Positions 7,849-15,238 of a stretch of DNA of 48,169 nucleotides are shown here, piece after piece. The DNA comes from Roseicyclus sp. Its GTDB lineage: Bacteria > Pseudomonadota > Alphaproteobacteria > Rhodobacterales > Rhodobacteraceae. Within the stretch, counting starts at the first letter, position 1, and every line of letters starts with the position of its first letter. The notes under the pieces are model-generated. The model did no database searches. It was not told the origin of the DNA and worked only from the letters and a program-made list of their open reading frames with translations. The stretch is taken from the NCBI GenBank assembly GCA_016763475.1, contig JAESTV010000068.1, positions 1 to 48,169 on the forward strand, read 5' to 3'. A program made the translations under genes and the position numbers.

Positions 7849-8796
7849 ATGGTGAATTGGGGCCAATTGGCCCCGCAGGAACAGGAATGGAGTACCCCTT
7901 TGGCGTACCACCGGTTTGCAAGAGATGAAGAGGGCGGCGCGACGGTTGAGTATGTCGTTGTGATGGCCGTGATGGTTGGCCTTGGCGTCGCCGTGTCGAC
8001 GTCCACCGATGCCGCGCTGAATACTCATACCGGCGCGGTGCAGGGCGAGTTGCAGGGTGGCATGTTCGAGACGGCATGGGACAGCCATCTTGAAGTGCAG
8101 CCTGACACGACAGCAGGTGAGAATTGCACAGGCGGCTCGTGTGATCCTGGTACTGGCGGCGGCACACCTGATCCTGATCCGACCCCTGATCCCGATCCGA
8201 CCCCTGACCCGGACCCTGATCCGACCCCTGATCCTGATCCGACCCCTGATCCGGACCCTGATCCCGATCCGACTCCTGATCCGACTCCCGATCCCGATCC
8301 GACCCCTGATCCGGACCCCGATCCTGATCCCATTCCGGACCCGGATCCGACGCCGACGCAATACACCTGCCCGACCTCAGCCTTGATTGGTACGCCAGCC
8401 TCCGGCACCGGCACCGGGATGTGGTCGCCAGACCGCTATTCCTCATTTGCGGGTGGCCCGCACAACGTGTCTGCGTGTTCCGGCTACGGCGTGTCTGCCG
8501 TCGGCTACTATACGGCGGAGCCAACGTTCTCGTTCAACATCACGGGGATGCAAAGTTACAACCGGCTTGAGATTGAAGCCTGGAGCAGCAGCAATGGCAA
8601 CGGCGGTCGGTGTGACACAACGCTTATGGTCCGTGACAGCAACGGCACCTGGTATTTTGATGATGACAGCCGGGGCAGACTTCAGCCGAAGTTGAGCATC
8701 CATGACCTGTCAGGCCTGAACGGTCGCGTCGATGTTTGGATCGGCACTTTCGGGGCAGCCGGTTGTGATGTGACCCTTGAGATGGAGAGCTGGTAG
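7849..8796 (+). CDS. Flp-pilin-like N-terminus fused to a four-cysteine domain through an Asp-Pro linker
   Basis: The 315-residue product (from ATG 7849, chosen for the AGGG spacing; a TTG at 7819 lacks a suitable site) has three parts. Residues about 22-58 look like an Flp/TadE-type prepilin: basic segment, then EEGGATVEYVVVMAVMVGLG; cleavage after Gly29 would put Glu at +5 and Tyr at +6 as in Flp pilins. Residues about 107-168 are a Pro-Asp-Pro-Thr linker. The last about 145 residues are a fifth copy of the domain of the 2061 and 3782 proteins, with four cysteines, CDTTLMVRD, WYFDDDS and RVDVWIGTFG. The plan suggests a pilus-tip or surface-anchored minor pilin displaying this domain; that is inference. 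No tad/cpa genes are in the window. Confidence 0.8.
   Translation: MVNWGQLAPQEQEWSTPLAYHRFARDEEGGATVEYVVVMAVMVGLGVAVSTSTDAALNTHTGAVQGELQGGMFETAWDSHLEVQPDTTAGENCTGGSCDPGTGGGTPDPDPTPDPDPTPDPDPDPTPDPDPTPDPDPDPDPTPDPTPDPDPTPDPDPDPDPIPDPDPTPTQYTCPTSALIGTPASGTGTGMWSPDRYSSFAGGPHNVSACSGYGVSAVGYYTAEPTFSFNITGMQSYNRLEIEAWSSSNGNGGRCDTTLMVRDSNGTWYFDDDSRGRLQPKLSIHDLSGLNGRVDVWIGTFGAAGCDVTLEMESW
8165..8352 (+). repeat. Asp-Pro-Thr linker repeat
   Basis: Tandem GATCCx-GACCCx-type codons encode PDPDPT units over about 62 residues. It differs from the Pro-Ala linkers of the 2061 protein, so the linkers arose separately. Confidence 0.85.
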
Positions 8797-8830
8797 GCGC
8801 GTTTCCAACACCTTTGGCGTGAGGCCAGAG

Positions 8831-8863
8831 CGGCGGTTCCCGGAGGTGGGGACCGCCGTTTTC
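8831..8863 (+). terminator. Intrinsic terminator after the pilin-fusion gene
   Basis: CGGCGGTTCC (8831-8840) pairs with GGGACCGCCG (8849-8858, one G-U) and runs into TTTTCG. Confidence 0.75.
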
Positions 8864-8961
8864 GCGTTGTGCGCGCCCTTGCAGGATTGCAGCGCGCCCT
8901 TGCCTGCGTTAGCCCACTTAGAGCGACGTCAATGACCCACAGCGCATGAAAGGGGCCTACC

Positions 8962-9903
8962 ATGACCCGAGCCTTCATTTTCCCCGGACAGGGAGCGCAA
9001 ACCATCGGTATGGGCCGCGATCTGGCCACCACCTATCCGGCGGCACGCGCGGTCTTTCAGGAAGTTGATGACGCCCTGGGAGAGGCGCTGTCGGCGCTGA
9101 TCTGGGACGGCGAGATTGAGACGCTTACTCTGACCCGCAACGCGCAACCGGCCCTAATGGCGACCTCGCTGGCGGCGATGGCGGCCCTGAAAGCCGAAGG
9201 GGTGGAGGTGACGGCAGCGGCTTATGTGGCGGGCCATTCCCTGGGCGAATATTCGGCGTTATGTGCGGCCGGATCTTTGAGTTTGGCGGATACAGCGCAG
9301 CTTTTGCGCCTGCGGGGTGAGGCAATGCAGGCCGCGGTTCCGGCGGGTGAGGGCGCAATGGCGGCAATCCTGGGGCTTGATCTGGCGGCAGTGGAAGAGA
9401 TCGCCGCGCAAGGCGCGCAAGGTGAGGTCTGCGAGGCCGCCAATGACAATGACCCGGCGCAAGTTGTGATCTCGGGCACAAAAGCTGCGGTTGAACGGGC
9501 GTGTGAGATCGCCAAGGCGCAGGGTGCGAAACGGGCGCTGATGCTGCCGGTGTCAGCGCCGTTTCATTGCGCGCTGATGCTGCCTGCTGCCGACGTCATG
9601 GCAGAGGCGCTGTCCCATGTGGATATGGAAGCGCCGGTTGTGCCGCTGGTGGGTAATGTGATCGCGCGGGCCGAAAGCTCTGCCATGTTGATCCGCAATC
9701 ATCTGGTGGATCAGGTCACGGGCCGTGTCCGTTGGCGTGAAAGCGTGGCCTGGATGGCCGAAGAAGGGGTCACCGAGATGTATGAGATTGGCGCGGGCAA
9801 GGCCCTGTCGGGGATGGTCAAACGCATCGACCGGTCAATCACGGCAACAGCCGTCGGCACATCGGATGATGTGGCGAAAGCAATTGAAGGATTGATGCGG
9901 TGA
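8962..9903 (+). CDS. fabD: Malonyl-CoA:ACP transacylase FabD
   Basis: FabD (313 residues) moves malonyl from CoA to acyl carrier protein for type II fatty-acid synthesis. The sequence is full length: FPGQGAQ near the N-terminus, the nucleophile elbow GHSLGEYSAL with Ser93, and the catalytic His202 in SAPFHCALM. AAAGGGG precedes the ATG. It leads a block fabD - membrane protein - fabG - acpP - fabF. The usual fabH-plsX pair is not next to it here. The stop overlaps the next GTG start by four bases (GTGA), indicating translational coupling. Confidence 0.97.
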   Translation: MTRAFIFPGQGAQTIGMGRDLATTYPAARAVFQEVDDALGEALSALIWDGEIETLTLTRNAQPALMATSLAAMAALKAEGVEVTAAAYVAGHSLGEYSALCAAGSLSLADTAQLLRLRGEAMQAAVPAGEGAMAAILGLDLAAVEEIAAQGAQGEVCEAANDNDPAQVVISGTKAAVERACEIAKAQGAKRALMLPVSAPFHCALMLPAADVMAEALSHVDMEAPVVPLVGNVIARAESSAMLIRNHLVDQVTGRVRWRESVAWMAEEGVTEMYEIGAGKALSGMVKRIDRSITATAVGTSDDVAKAIEGLMR

Positions 9904-10325
9904 CCTTTAATGAGGCCGTCGCCCTGCAACCGGCTTGGGTGCAGATCTGGCTGAATATCCTGCTGTTTGGCGTGTTCTTGCTGCCGCTGAGCTTCCTGTT
10001 CTGGCGCCAGAGCCGTCTTGCGGGGATTGTGACGCTGGCGGCGGCGGCATTGGGGGCGGGCGGGGTTTTCTGGCTCTATGCTCAGTTGGGCTACGTGCGG
10101 CTGCTGGGCCTGCCCCATATCCTGCTATGGACGCCAGCTGCGATATACCTGTGGAGCCAAATCCGGCGCGCAGATATGCCGGCGTGGCCACGCCGCTTGA
10201 TCTCCATCTCATTGGTGGTCATCGTGATTTCGCTGGCGTTTGATGTTGCGGATGTAGCTCGGTGGCTGTTGGGTGAGCGGGAAGCGTTGCCTGGCACGGG
10301 GCCCGGATCTGCGGTTACGGAATAG
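9900..10325 (+). CDS. Small integral membrane protein of unknown function
   Basis: The 141-residue protein begins at a GTG that overlaps the fabD stop. It has about four hydrophobic segments (near residues 15-36, 40-62, 70-87 and 100-118) and a polar C-terminal tail. The segment LGLPHILLWTPAAIYLW is its most distinctive part. I do not recognise the family. Its coupling to fabD means it is co-expressed with fatty-acid synthesis genes, but this does not establish a role in lipid metabolism. Confidence 0.7.
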   Translation: MTFNEAVALQPAWVQIWLNILLFGVFLLPLSFLFWRQSRLAGIVTLAAAALGAGGVFWLYAQLGYVRLLGLPHILLWTPAAIYLWSQIRRADMPAWPRRLISISLVVIVISLAFDVADVARWLLGEREALPGTGPGSAVTE

Positions 10326-10351
10326 TAATTCGAAAGAGGCAAGGGGCGGAT

Positions 10352-11089
10352 ATGCTTGATCTAACGGGAAAAAATGCACTTGTGACCGGGGCGTCGGGTG
10401 GAATTGGCGCGGCAATTGCGCGGCAGTTACATGGGGCGGGTGCATGTGTTGGCCTGTCTGGCACACGGGTGGAGCCACTGGAGGCGCTGGCCGCTGAGCT
10501 GGGGAGCCGCGCTCATGTGTTGCCCTGCAACCTGAGCGACCGGGACGCGGTAGAGGCGCTGCCGAAAGCCGCGATTGCAGCGATGGGTTCGCTTGATATT
10601 CTGGTTAACAACGCCGGAATCACCCGAGACAACCTGTTCATGCGGATGTCCGACGACGAATGGGCCAGCGTTCTGGAGGTAAACCTGACCTCTACGATGC
10701 GGCTGTGTCGGGGCGCGTTGCGTGGTATGATGAAGGCGCGTTGGGGCCGGATCATAAACATTACGTCGATTGTGGGAGCCACAGGTAACCCCGGACAAGC
10801 CAACTACGCAGCGTCCAAAGCGGGTGTGGTGGCGATGTCAAAATCGCTTGCCTATGAAGTTGCGAGCCGCGGGATCACGGTCAATTGCGTCGCACCGGGT
10901 TTTATCGAAACTGCGATGACCGACAAGCTGAAGGACGATCAAAAGAGCAAGATACTTGCGCAAATCCCCGCAGGTCGCATGGGCTCCCCGGACGAAATTG
11001 CGGCGGCTGTATTGTTCCTTGCAAGCCCGGAGGCGGGGTATCTGACTGGCACAACGCTGCACGTGAATGGCGGCATGGCGATGCTCTGA
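10352..11089 (+). CDS. fabG: 3-oxoacyl-ACP reductase FabG
   Basis: FabG (245 residues) reduces 3-ketoacyl-ACP with NADPH. It is a classical short-chain dehydrogenase: TGASGGIG nucleotide motif (12-19), NNAG (86-89), catalytic Ser139, Tyr152 and Lys156 (YAASK). A C-terminal GGMAML end is typical for FabG. GAAAGAGGCAAGGGG sequence provides the ribosome-binding site. It follows the membrane-protein gene by 26 bases and is separated from acpP by 233 bases that carry a candidate promoter. Confidence 0.97.
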   Translation: MLDLTGKNALVTGASGGIGAAIARQLHGAGACVGLSGTRVEPLEALAAELGSRAHVLPCNLSDRDAVEALPKAAIAAMGSLDILVNNAGITRDNLFMRMSDDEWASVLEVNLTSTMRLCRGALRGMMKARWGRIINITSIVGATGNPGQANYAASKAGVVAMSKSLAYEVASRGITVNCVAPGFIETAMTDKLKDDQKSKILAQIPAGRMGSPDEIAAAVLFLASPEAGYLTGTTLHVNGGMAML

Positions 11090-11139
11090 AACCGCCGTGG
11101 CGTGTGTTGACCTAAGGTCAGAAAGGCAGTCGCTGGGCA

Positions 11140-11167
11140 TTGCCATGGGCGCGTCATATGCTATAGG
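11140..11167 (+). promoter_or_regulatory. Candidate promoter of acpP
   Basis: TTGCCA (11140-11145) and TATAGG (11162-11167) are 16 bases apart, giving a leader of about 150 bases to the acpP start. acpP is usually highly expressed from its own promoter, which supports the assignment. Confidence 0.45.
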
Positions 11168-11322
11168 CGGCGCAGATTTCGACGGGGGGGCTTGTCCCGC
11201 CGGTCAGCCTTTCCCACCTCTAATCGGTGGTGTGGGGCAACTCGAGCGGCCGGAACGGCACGACTGAAACCGGGGGCGCACTGATTTGGTGCAAACCCGA
11301 AAAAAACGATGAGGAACCGAAG

Positions 11323-11556
11323 ATGAGCGACATCGCAGACCGCGTGAAAAAGATCGTTGTTGAGCACCTGAGCGTCGACGAAGACAAAGTGGTTGAGGCC
11401 GCGTCGTTCATCGACGACCTCGGCGCCGACTCGCTCGACACCGTCGAGTTGGTGATGGCCTTTGAGGAGGAATTCGGCATCGAAATCCCCGATGATGCGG
11501 CTGAAACCATCCAGACGTTTGGTGACGCGACGAAGTTCATCACGGAAGCTCAGTAA
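11323..11556 (+). CDS. acpP: Acyl carrier protein
   Basis: The 77-residue acidic protein carries growing acyl chains on 4'-phosphopantetheine. Ser37 in [11 protein letters not shown] is the attachment site. The start at 11323 follows GAGGAA at the right distance; the frame is open farther upstream but that part lacks ACP similarity. The gene has its own candidate promoter and a strong terminator, consistent with independent high expression between fabG and fabF. Confidence 0.98.
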   Translation: MSDIADRVKKIVVEHLSVDEDKVVEAASFIDDLGADSLDTVELVMAFEEEFGIEIPDDAAETIQTFGDATKFITEAQ

Positions 11557-11577
11557 ACGTTTCTGATACAAGAATTG

Positions 11578-11614
11578 ACGGCGTTCGGAGTGATCCGGGC
11601 GCCGTTCTTCTTTG
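11578..11614 (+). terminator. Intrinsic terminator of acpP
   Basis: A 12-bp stem with two G-U pairs (11578-11589 with 11594-11605, loop GTGA) is followed by a T-rich tail. Confidence 0.8.
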
Positions 11615-11620
11615 TCCAGG

Positions 11621-11642
11621 GGCGAAACTGTGCAGTTTCGCC
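11621..11642. promoter_or_regulatory. Perfect 22-bp inverted repeat between acpP and fabF
   Basis: GGCGAAACTG and CAGTTTCGCC are exact inverted copies separated by TG. The near-absent spacer fits a dimeric protein operator better than an RNA hairpin, though a short-stem RNA hairpin is possible. No regulator is identified. Confidence 0.55.
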
Positions 11643-11760
11643 GTGCGTTTCGCGCCCGCCATTCATGGCGGGGCGCTTGTGCGGCCCGGTTTGCGCCGCC
11701 ATTTGCGCCGCCATTTGCGGCCCCCTGCGCGCACCAAGCCGCGTTTTGCGGGGGCAGGCG
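11643..11760. other. Structured, repeat-rich part of the acpP-fabF spacer
   Basis: The 382-base spacer 11557-11938 has no convincing gene. This part holds an imperfect hairpin around 11651-11674 (CCCGCCA with TGGCGGG, loop TTCA) and a 12-base tandem repeat of TTTGCGCCGCCA at about 11689-11720. The rest (11761-11920) shows nothing recognisable. Confidence 0.5.
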
Positions 11761-11938
11761 CCGCAACGGACGCCCGCTTTGATGGCGAGTTCGGATTTTG
11801 CCAGTATTCCGGACCAGAAGCAGGGCTTGTGGCGACAGGCCGCCGGAACAATGCGGGCAGGGATTGCGCCATGTCATGCCTTTCCGGTATCTGAACCCGC
11901 AAAGACGTTGGTATAGGCGTTTGGGAAAGGGAATGGTC

Positions 11939-13195
11939 ATGCGGCGAGTGGTTGTGACGGGGCTGGGGCTGGTGACGCCTTTGGCAACAGGCGTCGAGGA
12001 GACGTGGAGCAGGATTTTGGCCGGCCAGTCGGGCGCGGGCCCGATCACGCGGTTTGATCCAACGGGGTATGGCACGACTTATGCCTGCGAATTGTCCCGC
12101 GGCGATGGCACTGATGGCACGTTTAATCCCGATCAGTGGATGGAGCCGAAAGAACAGCGCAAAGTTGACGAATTCATCCTTTATGGCGTGGCAGCGGCTG
12201 TTCAGGCGGTTGAAGACGCCGGCTGGACACCAAGCGACACCAAGAGTCTGGAGCGCACAGGATGTTTGATGGGCGCCGGCATTGGCGGTTTGTCTTCCAT
12301 CGCGGAAACGTCGTTGGTGTTGAATGAGCGCGGTCCGCGCCGGGTATCGCCGTTTTTTGTGCCGGGGGCGTTGATCAACCTGATCTCGGGCCATGTCTCG
12401 ATCCGCTATGGGTTCAAGGGGCCGAACCATTCGGTTGTGACGGCCTGTTCGACAGGCGCCCACGCGATTGGAGATGCGGCGCGGTTGATTCAATGGGGTG
12501 ACGCTGACGTTATGGTTGCGGGCGGCGCGGAAAGCCCGATCTGCAAAGTTGGCATTGCGGGGTTTAACGCATGTAAGGCGTTATCGACCAAACGCCCCGA
12601 TGAGCCTGAGAAGGCGTCGCGCCCCTGGGACAGCGATTCCGATGGCTTTGTCATGGGGGAAGGCGCGGGTATGGTGGTTCTTGAGGACTACGAGCACGCC
12701 AAAGCACGTGGCGCCAAAATCTACGGCGAAATCCTGGGTTACGGCCTGTCAGGGGATGCGCACCACATCACCGCACCGCCACCCAACCATGGGGGCGCGG
12801 AACGGGCGATGCGGGCGGCCCTGAAGCGGGCAGGGCTGGAGCCGTCGGCAGTAGACTACGTCAATGCGCACGGCACCTCGACCATGGCAGATACAATTGA
12901 ACTGGGCGCTGTGGAGCGGGTGATGGGCGCCCATTGTGCCAATTTGCGTATGTCCTCCACCAAATCGATGACCGGCCACCTTCTTGGTGCTGCGGGTGCG
13001 ATTGAGGCGATTTTCTCGCTCCTCGCAATCCGCGATAATGTGGCGCCACCGACAATCAACCTCGACACCCCGTCAGTTGAGACGGCGATCAACCTGTGCG
13101 CGAATGCCAAACAGGAGGGGGAGATTAACGTCGTTCAGTCGAACTCCTTTGGGTTTGGTGGCACCAATGCGTGCCTGATCATGGGGCGGGTCTAG
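11939..13195 (+). CDS. fabF: 3-oxoacyl-ACP synthase II FabF
   Basis: FabF (418 residues) condenses malonyl-ACP with acyl-ACP in chain elongation. The start at 11939 gives MRRVVVTGLGLVTPL and is placed six bases after GGGAAAGGGA; a closer upstream ATG at 11933 would be too near the site. Active-site Cys170 (TACSTGAHAIG), His311 (NAHGTST) and His347 (STKSMTGHLLGAAG) are present, as is the C-terminal SNSFGFGGTN. The next gene, mltG, starts four bases after the stop, so the two are probably co-translated. Confidence 0.97.
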   Translation: MRRVVVTGLGLVTPLATGVEETWSRILAGQSGAGPITRFDPTGYGTTYACELSRGDGTDGTFNPDQWMEPKEQRKVDEFILYGVAAAVQAVEDAGWTPSDTKSLERTGCLMGAGIGGLSSIAETSLVLNERGPRRVSPFFVPGALINLISGHVSIRYGFKGPNHSVVTACSTGAHAIGDAARLIQWGDADVMVAGGAESPICKVGIAGFNACKALSTKRPDEPEKASRPWDSDSDGFVMGEGAGMVVLEDYEHAKARGAKIYGEILGYGLSGDAHHITAPPPNHGGAERAMRAALKRAGLEPSAVDYVNAHGTSTMADTIELGAVERVMGAHCANLRMSSTKSMTGHLLGAAGAIEAIFSLLAIRDNVAPPTINLDTPSVETAINLCANAKQEGEINVVQSNSFGFGGTNACLIMGRV

Positions 13196-13199
13196 ATCC

Positions 13200-14360
13200 A
13201 TGTGGAAACACATTGCCGCCAATGGAATGTCGTTCCTGATTGTTGCCCTGATTGCGGTGGCTGCCGCTTTGGGGTGGGGGCAGCGCCAATGGGTCGGGGA
13301 CGGCCCACTTGAGGTGGCCGCGTTCTTTGAGGTCGAGCAGGGTGATACGCTGGCGCGGGTGTCGGAACGATTGCAGGCCGCAGGGGCGATCCGCTCCGCT
13401 GCGGTGTTTCGGGTTGGGGTTCGGACGGTAGAGCGATCAGGTGACTTGCGGTTTGGCAATTACGAGATCCCGGCGGGGGCCACGATGGAAGAGGTGCTGG
13501 ATATTATCACCGCCGGTGGCCCATCGTCGTTCCGCTATCGTGCGACCTATGTGTTGCGGAATTCCGGCACCGGGCAGTTGCGGTTGAGCGAACGGCTGCC
13601 GGGCACCGGTGAGGTCGAAGAGATTGCGCGGTTTGCCTATGAGGAGGGTGTGCCTGCAGAATATGCTGCTTTGGTCGATGCCGGGGCGCCGATGTTATAC
13701 CGGCTGGTGATCCCGGAGGGGTTGACCAGTTGGCAGGTGGTGCAGGGGCTGATGGCGGCTGAATTCCTTGAAGGTGAGGTTCTGGATATTCCTGCTGAGG
13801 GGATGCTGGCACCGACGACGATCGAAGTGAGCCGAGGTGAAGACCGGGCGGGACTGCTGGCGGAGATGCAGGTATCCCAGGAGCGTATTCTTGCGGAGGC
13901 GTGGGAAAACCGGGCTGAGGGTATTCCGATTTCGTCGCCGGAAGAGGCGCTGATCCTGGCGTCGATCATCGAAAAAGAGACAAGCGTGCCCGGAGAACGT
14001 GGGCTTGTTGCGTCTGTGTTCAGCAACCGTTTGAATCAAGGGATGCGTCTGCAGACGGACCCGACAGTGATTTATGGCCTCACCAACGGGCGCGGGATTT
14101 TGGGGCGTGGACTGCGACAATCGGAGCTGCGGGCAGAGACGCCGTGGAACACTTATGTGATCACCGGCTTGCCGCCGACACCGATTGCAAACCCGGGACG
14201 GGATGCAATTGAGGCGGCCCTGAACCCAGACACATCCGACTTCATCTTCTTTGTGGCCGATGGCACCGGAGGTCACGCGTTTGCGGTCACTCTGGATGAG
14301 CACAACCGGAACGTTGCGCGTTGGCGTGAGATTGAGGCGGAGCGCAACAGCGGGAACTGA
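13200..14360 (+). CDS. mltG: Endolytic peptidoglycan transglycosylase MltG
   Basis: The 386-residue inner-membrane protein cleaves nascent glycan strands and is thought to set their length. It has one N-terminal membrane segment (about 10-27), a LysM-like region and the YceG catalytic domain with SIIEKETSVPGERG (catalytic Glu in EKET, 258-261), VASVFSNRL, MRLQTDPTVIYGL and the closing FIFFVADGTGGHAFAVTLDEHN. It is full length. The order fabF-mltG is common in alphaproteobacteria. It is the last gene before the GTA control region. Confidence 0.95.
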   Translation: MWKHIAANGMSFLIVALIAVAAALGWGQRQWVGDGPLEVAAFFEVEQGDTLARVSERLQAAGAIRSAAVFRVGVRTVERSGDLRFGNYEIPAGATMEEVLDIITAGGPSSFRYRATYVLRNSGTGQLRLSERLPGTGEVEEIARFAYEEGVPAEYAALVDAGAPMLYRLVIPEGLTSWQVVQGLMAAEFLEGEVLDIPAEGMLAPTTIEVSRGEDRAGLLAEMQVSQERILAEAWENRAEGIPISSPEEALILASIIEKETSVPGERGLVASVFSNRLNQGMRLQTDPTVIYGLTNGRGILGRGLRQSELRAETPWNTYVITGLPPTPIANPGRDAIEAALNPDTSDFIFFVADGTGGHAFAVTLDEHNRNVARWREIEAERNSGN

Positions 14361-14415
14361 GAGTTTGGGGAAGCTGCGGGAAAGGGGGAGGGCAACGCCC
14401 GCCTTCCGGTTCCTC

Positions 14416-14443
14416 CACCCTTTGCCCCCACCCTTTGCCCCCT
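14416..14443. repeat. Tandem CACCCTTTGCCCC duplication after mltG
   Basis: The motif CACCCTTTGCCCC occurs twice in succession about 60 bases after mltG. The surrounding stretch (14375-14440) is vaguely like the dispersed intergenic element described at 33062, 37557 and 43833 but too degenerate to call. Confidence 0.5.
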
Positions 14444-14620
14444 GGCGCTCACCCCTCTGGCGCACTTTTCCGGCGCTTTTGCCCCGCTTTCGGTGGTTTG
14501 GATTCTTTCGGCACTGGTCCCAAACACCATGTCGTTAGAAATTTTGTACAGAGCGCGCGGAGTGCGTGGCTTTTCCGCGTGCCTCAATCCCCTGATTTTC
14601 AACACGGAAGCTCACCCGAG

Positions 14621-14637
14621 TTAATCGAGTCTTAACC
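14621..14637 (+). promoter_or_regulatory. CtrA-type binding box ahead of the GTA cluster
   Basis: TTAATCGAGTCTTAACC matches the full CtrA site TTAA-N7-TTAAC exactly. A further TTAACC half-site lies at 14651-14656. In Rhodobacter capsulatus CtrA is needed for GTA expression, mainly through the activator GafA; a direct box this close upstream is therefore worth noting. It lies 236 bases ahead of orfg1 and the transcription start cannot be placed by eye. Confidence 0.65.
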
Positions 14638-14730
14638 AGCGCTGCCTTCGTTAACCCTTTGAAAATACAAAACTTGTTGACCCACCGCCCGGCCCATGGC
14701 ACCTCTATAGGCACGCTGGAAGATGTGGGT

Positions 14731-14768
14731 AAAACGGCCTGGGGGACCTCCCCAAGGGCCGTTTTTTG
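14731..14768 (+). terminator. Strong terminator or attenuator in the GTA leader
   Basis: AAAACGGCC (14731-14739) pairs with GGCCGTTTT (14757-14765), with an inner TGGGG/CCCCA stem, and runs into TTTTTTG. It lies downstream of the CtrA box and 104 bases before orfg1, so it would either end a short leader RNA or attenuate GTA transcription. The remaining leader (14769-14872) shows no other clear site. Confidence 0.8.
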
Positions 14769-14872
14769 TGTCCGGGTGAGGCGGGGCAGACTGGCCCTGG
14801 CGGATACGAAAACCAAACAGCCCCACATTCTGCTCGTGACCGGGAGTTTCCACGGACACGGGGTAACAACAG

Positions 14873-15238
14873 ATGACGAAATCTATCAAGGCAGACCCTT
14901 CGGACAATCCGACGGCCGAGGCGCTCGCGCTTCAGGCGCAGGACGCGTTCGATCGTGCGGTGCGAGTATTGCAGGTTACCTGCAACGAGTTGGAACAGAC
15001 CCCAGAAGCCGGGGACGGTGATGTGACGAAGGCCGTGCGCCAGATGAATGGCGCCTTCCTTTACACCATGGAAATGCGGGAGAAGGCACGTGACGCAGGA
15101 TGTAAACGGTTCGGCATCGGGGGAGCGGGTGATCTCGACCTCGACGCCGCACGGGTTGAAATCGGGCTCCGCCTGGCTTGCCTGCGCGGACACGGACATG
15201 GACATGGAAGCGAGGTTTCTGGGGAGCCTCAAGGATGA
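14873..15238 (+). CDS. GTA orfg1, small terminase-like protein
   Basis: The 121-residue protein is the first gene of the GTA cluster. Its position directly before the large terminase, small size and helical central segment (EALALQAQDAFDRAVRVLQVTCNELE) match orfg1 of Rhodobacter-type GTAs, which acts as the small terminase subunit that hands DNA to the motor. In GTAs this subunit lacks strict sequence recognition, which is why random host DNA is packaged. The tail contains a GHGHGHG run. Its 3' end overlaps orfg2 by 41 bases. The upstream ribosome-binding site (GGGGT) is weak. Confidence 0.75.
   Translation: MTKSIKADPSDNPTAEALALQAQDAFDRAVRVLQVTCNELEQTPEAGDGDVTKAVRQMNGAFLYTMEMREKARDAGCKRFGIGGAGDLDLDAARVEIGLRLACLRGHGHGHGSEVSGEPQG

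Noticed and set aside
8025-8414. Minus-strand Gly-Ser repeat protein opposite the Asp-Pro linker.
   Set aside because: It is the complement of the linker repeat in the real gene.
14375-14440. A fourth copy of the dispersed intergenic element after mltG.
   Set aside because: Only loose resemblance (GC-rich arms and a CCTTCCGG); the T-rich end block is missing.
14677-14711. A sigma-70 promoter TTGACC ... TATAGG before the GTA terminator.
   Set aside because: The spacing of about 23 bases is too long for a normal promoter.
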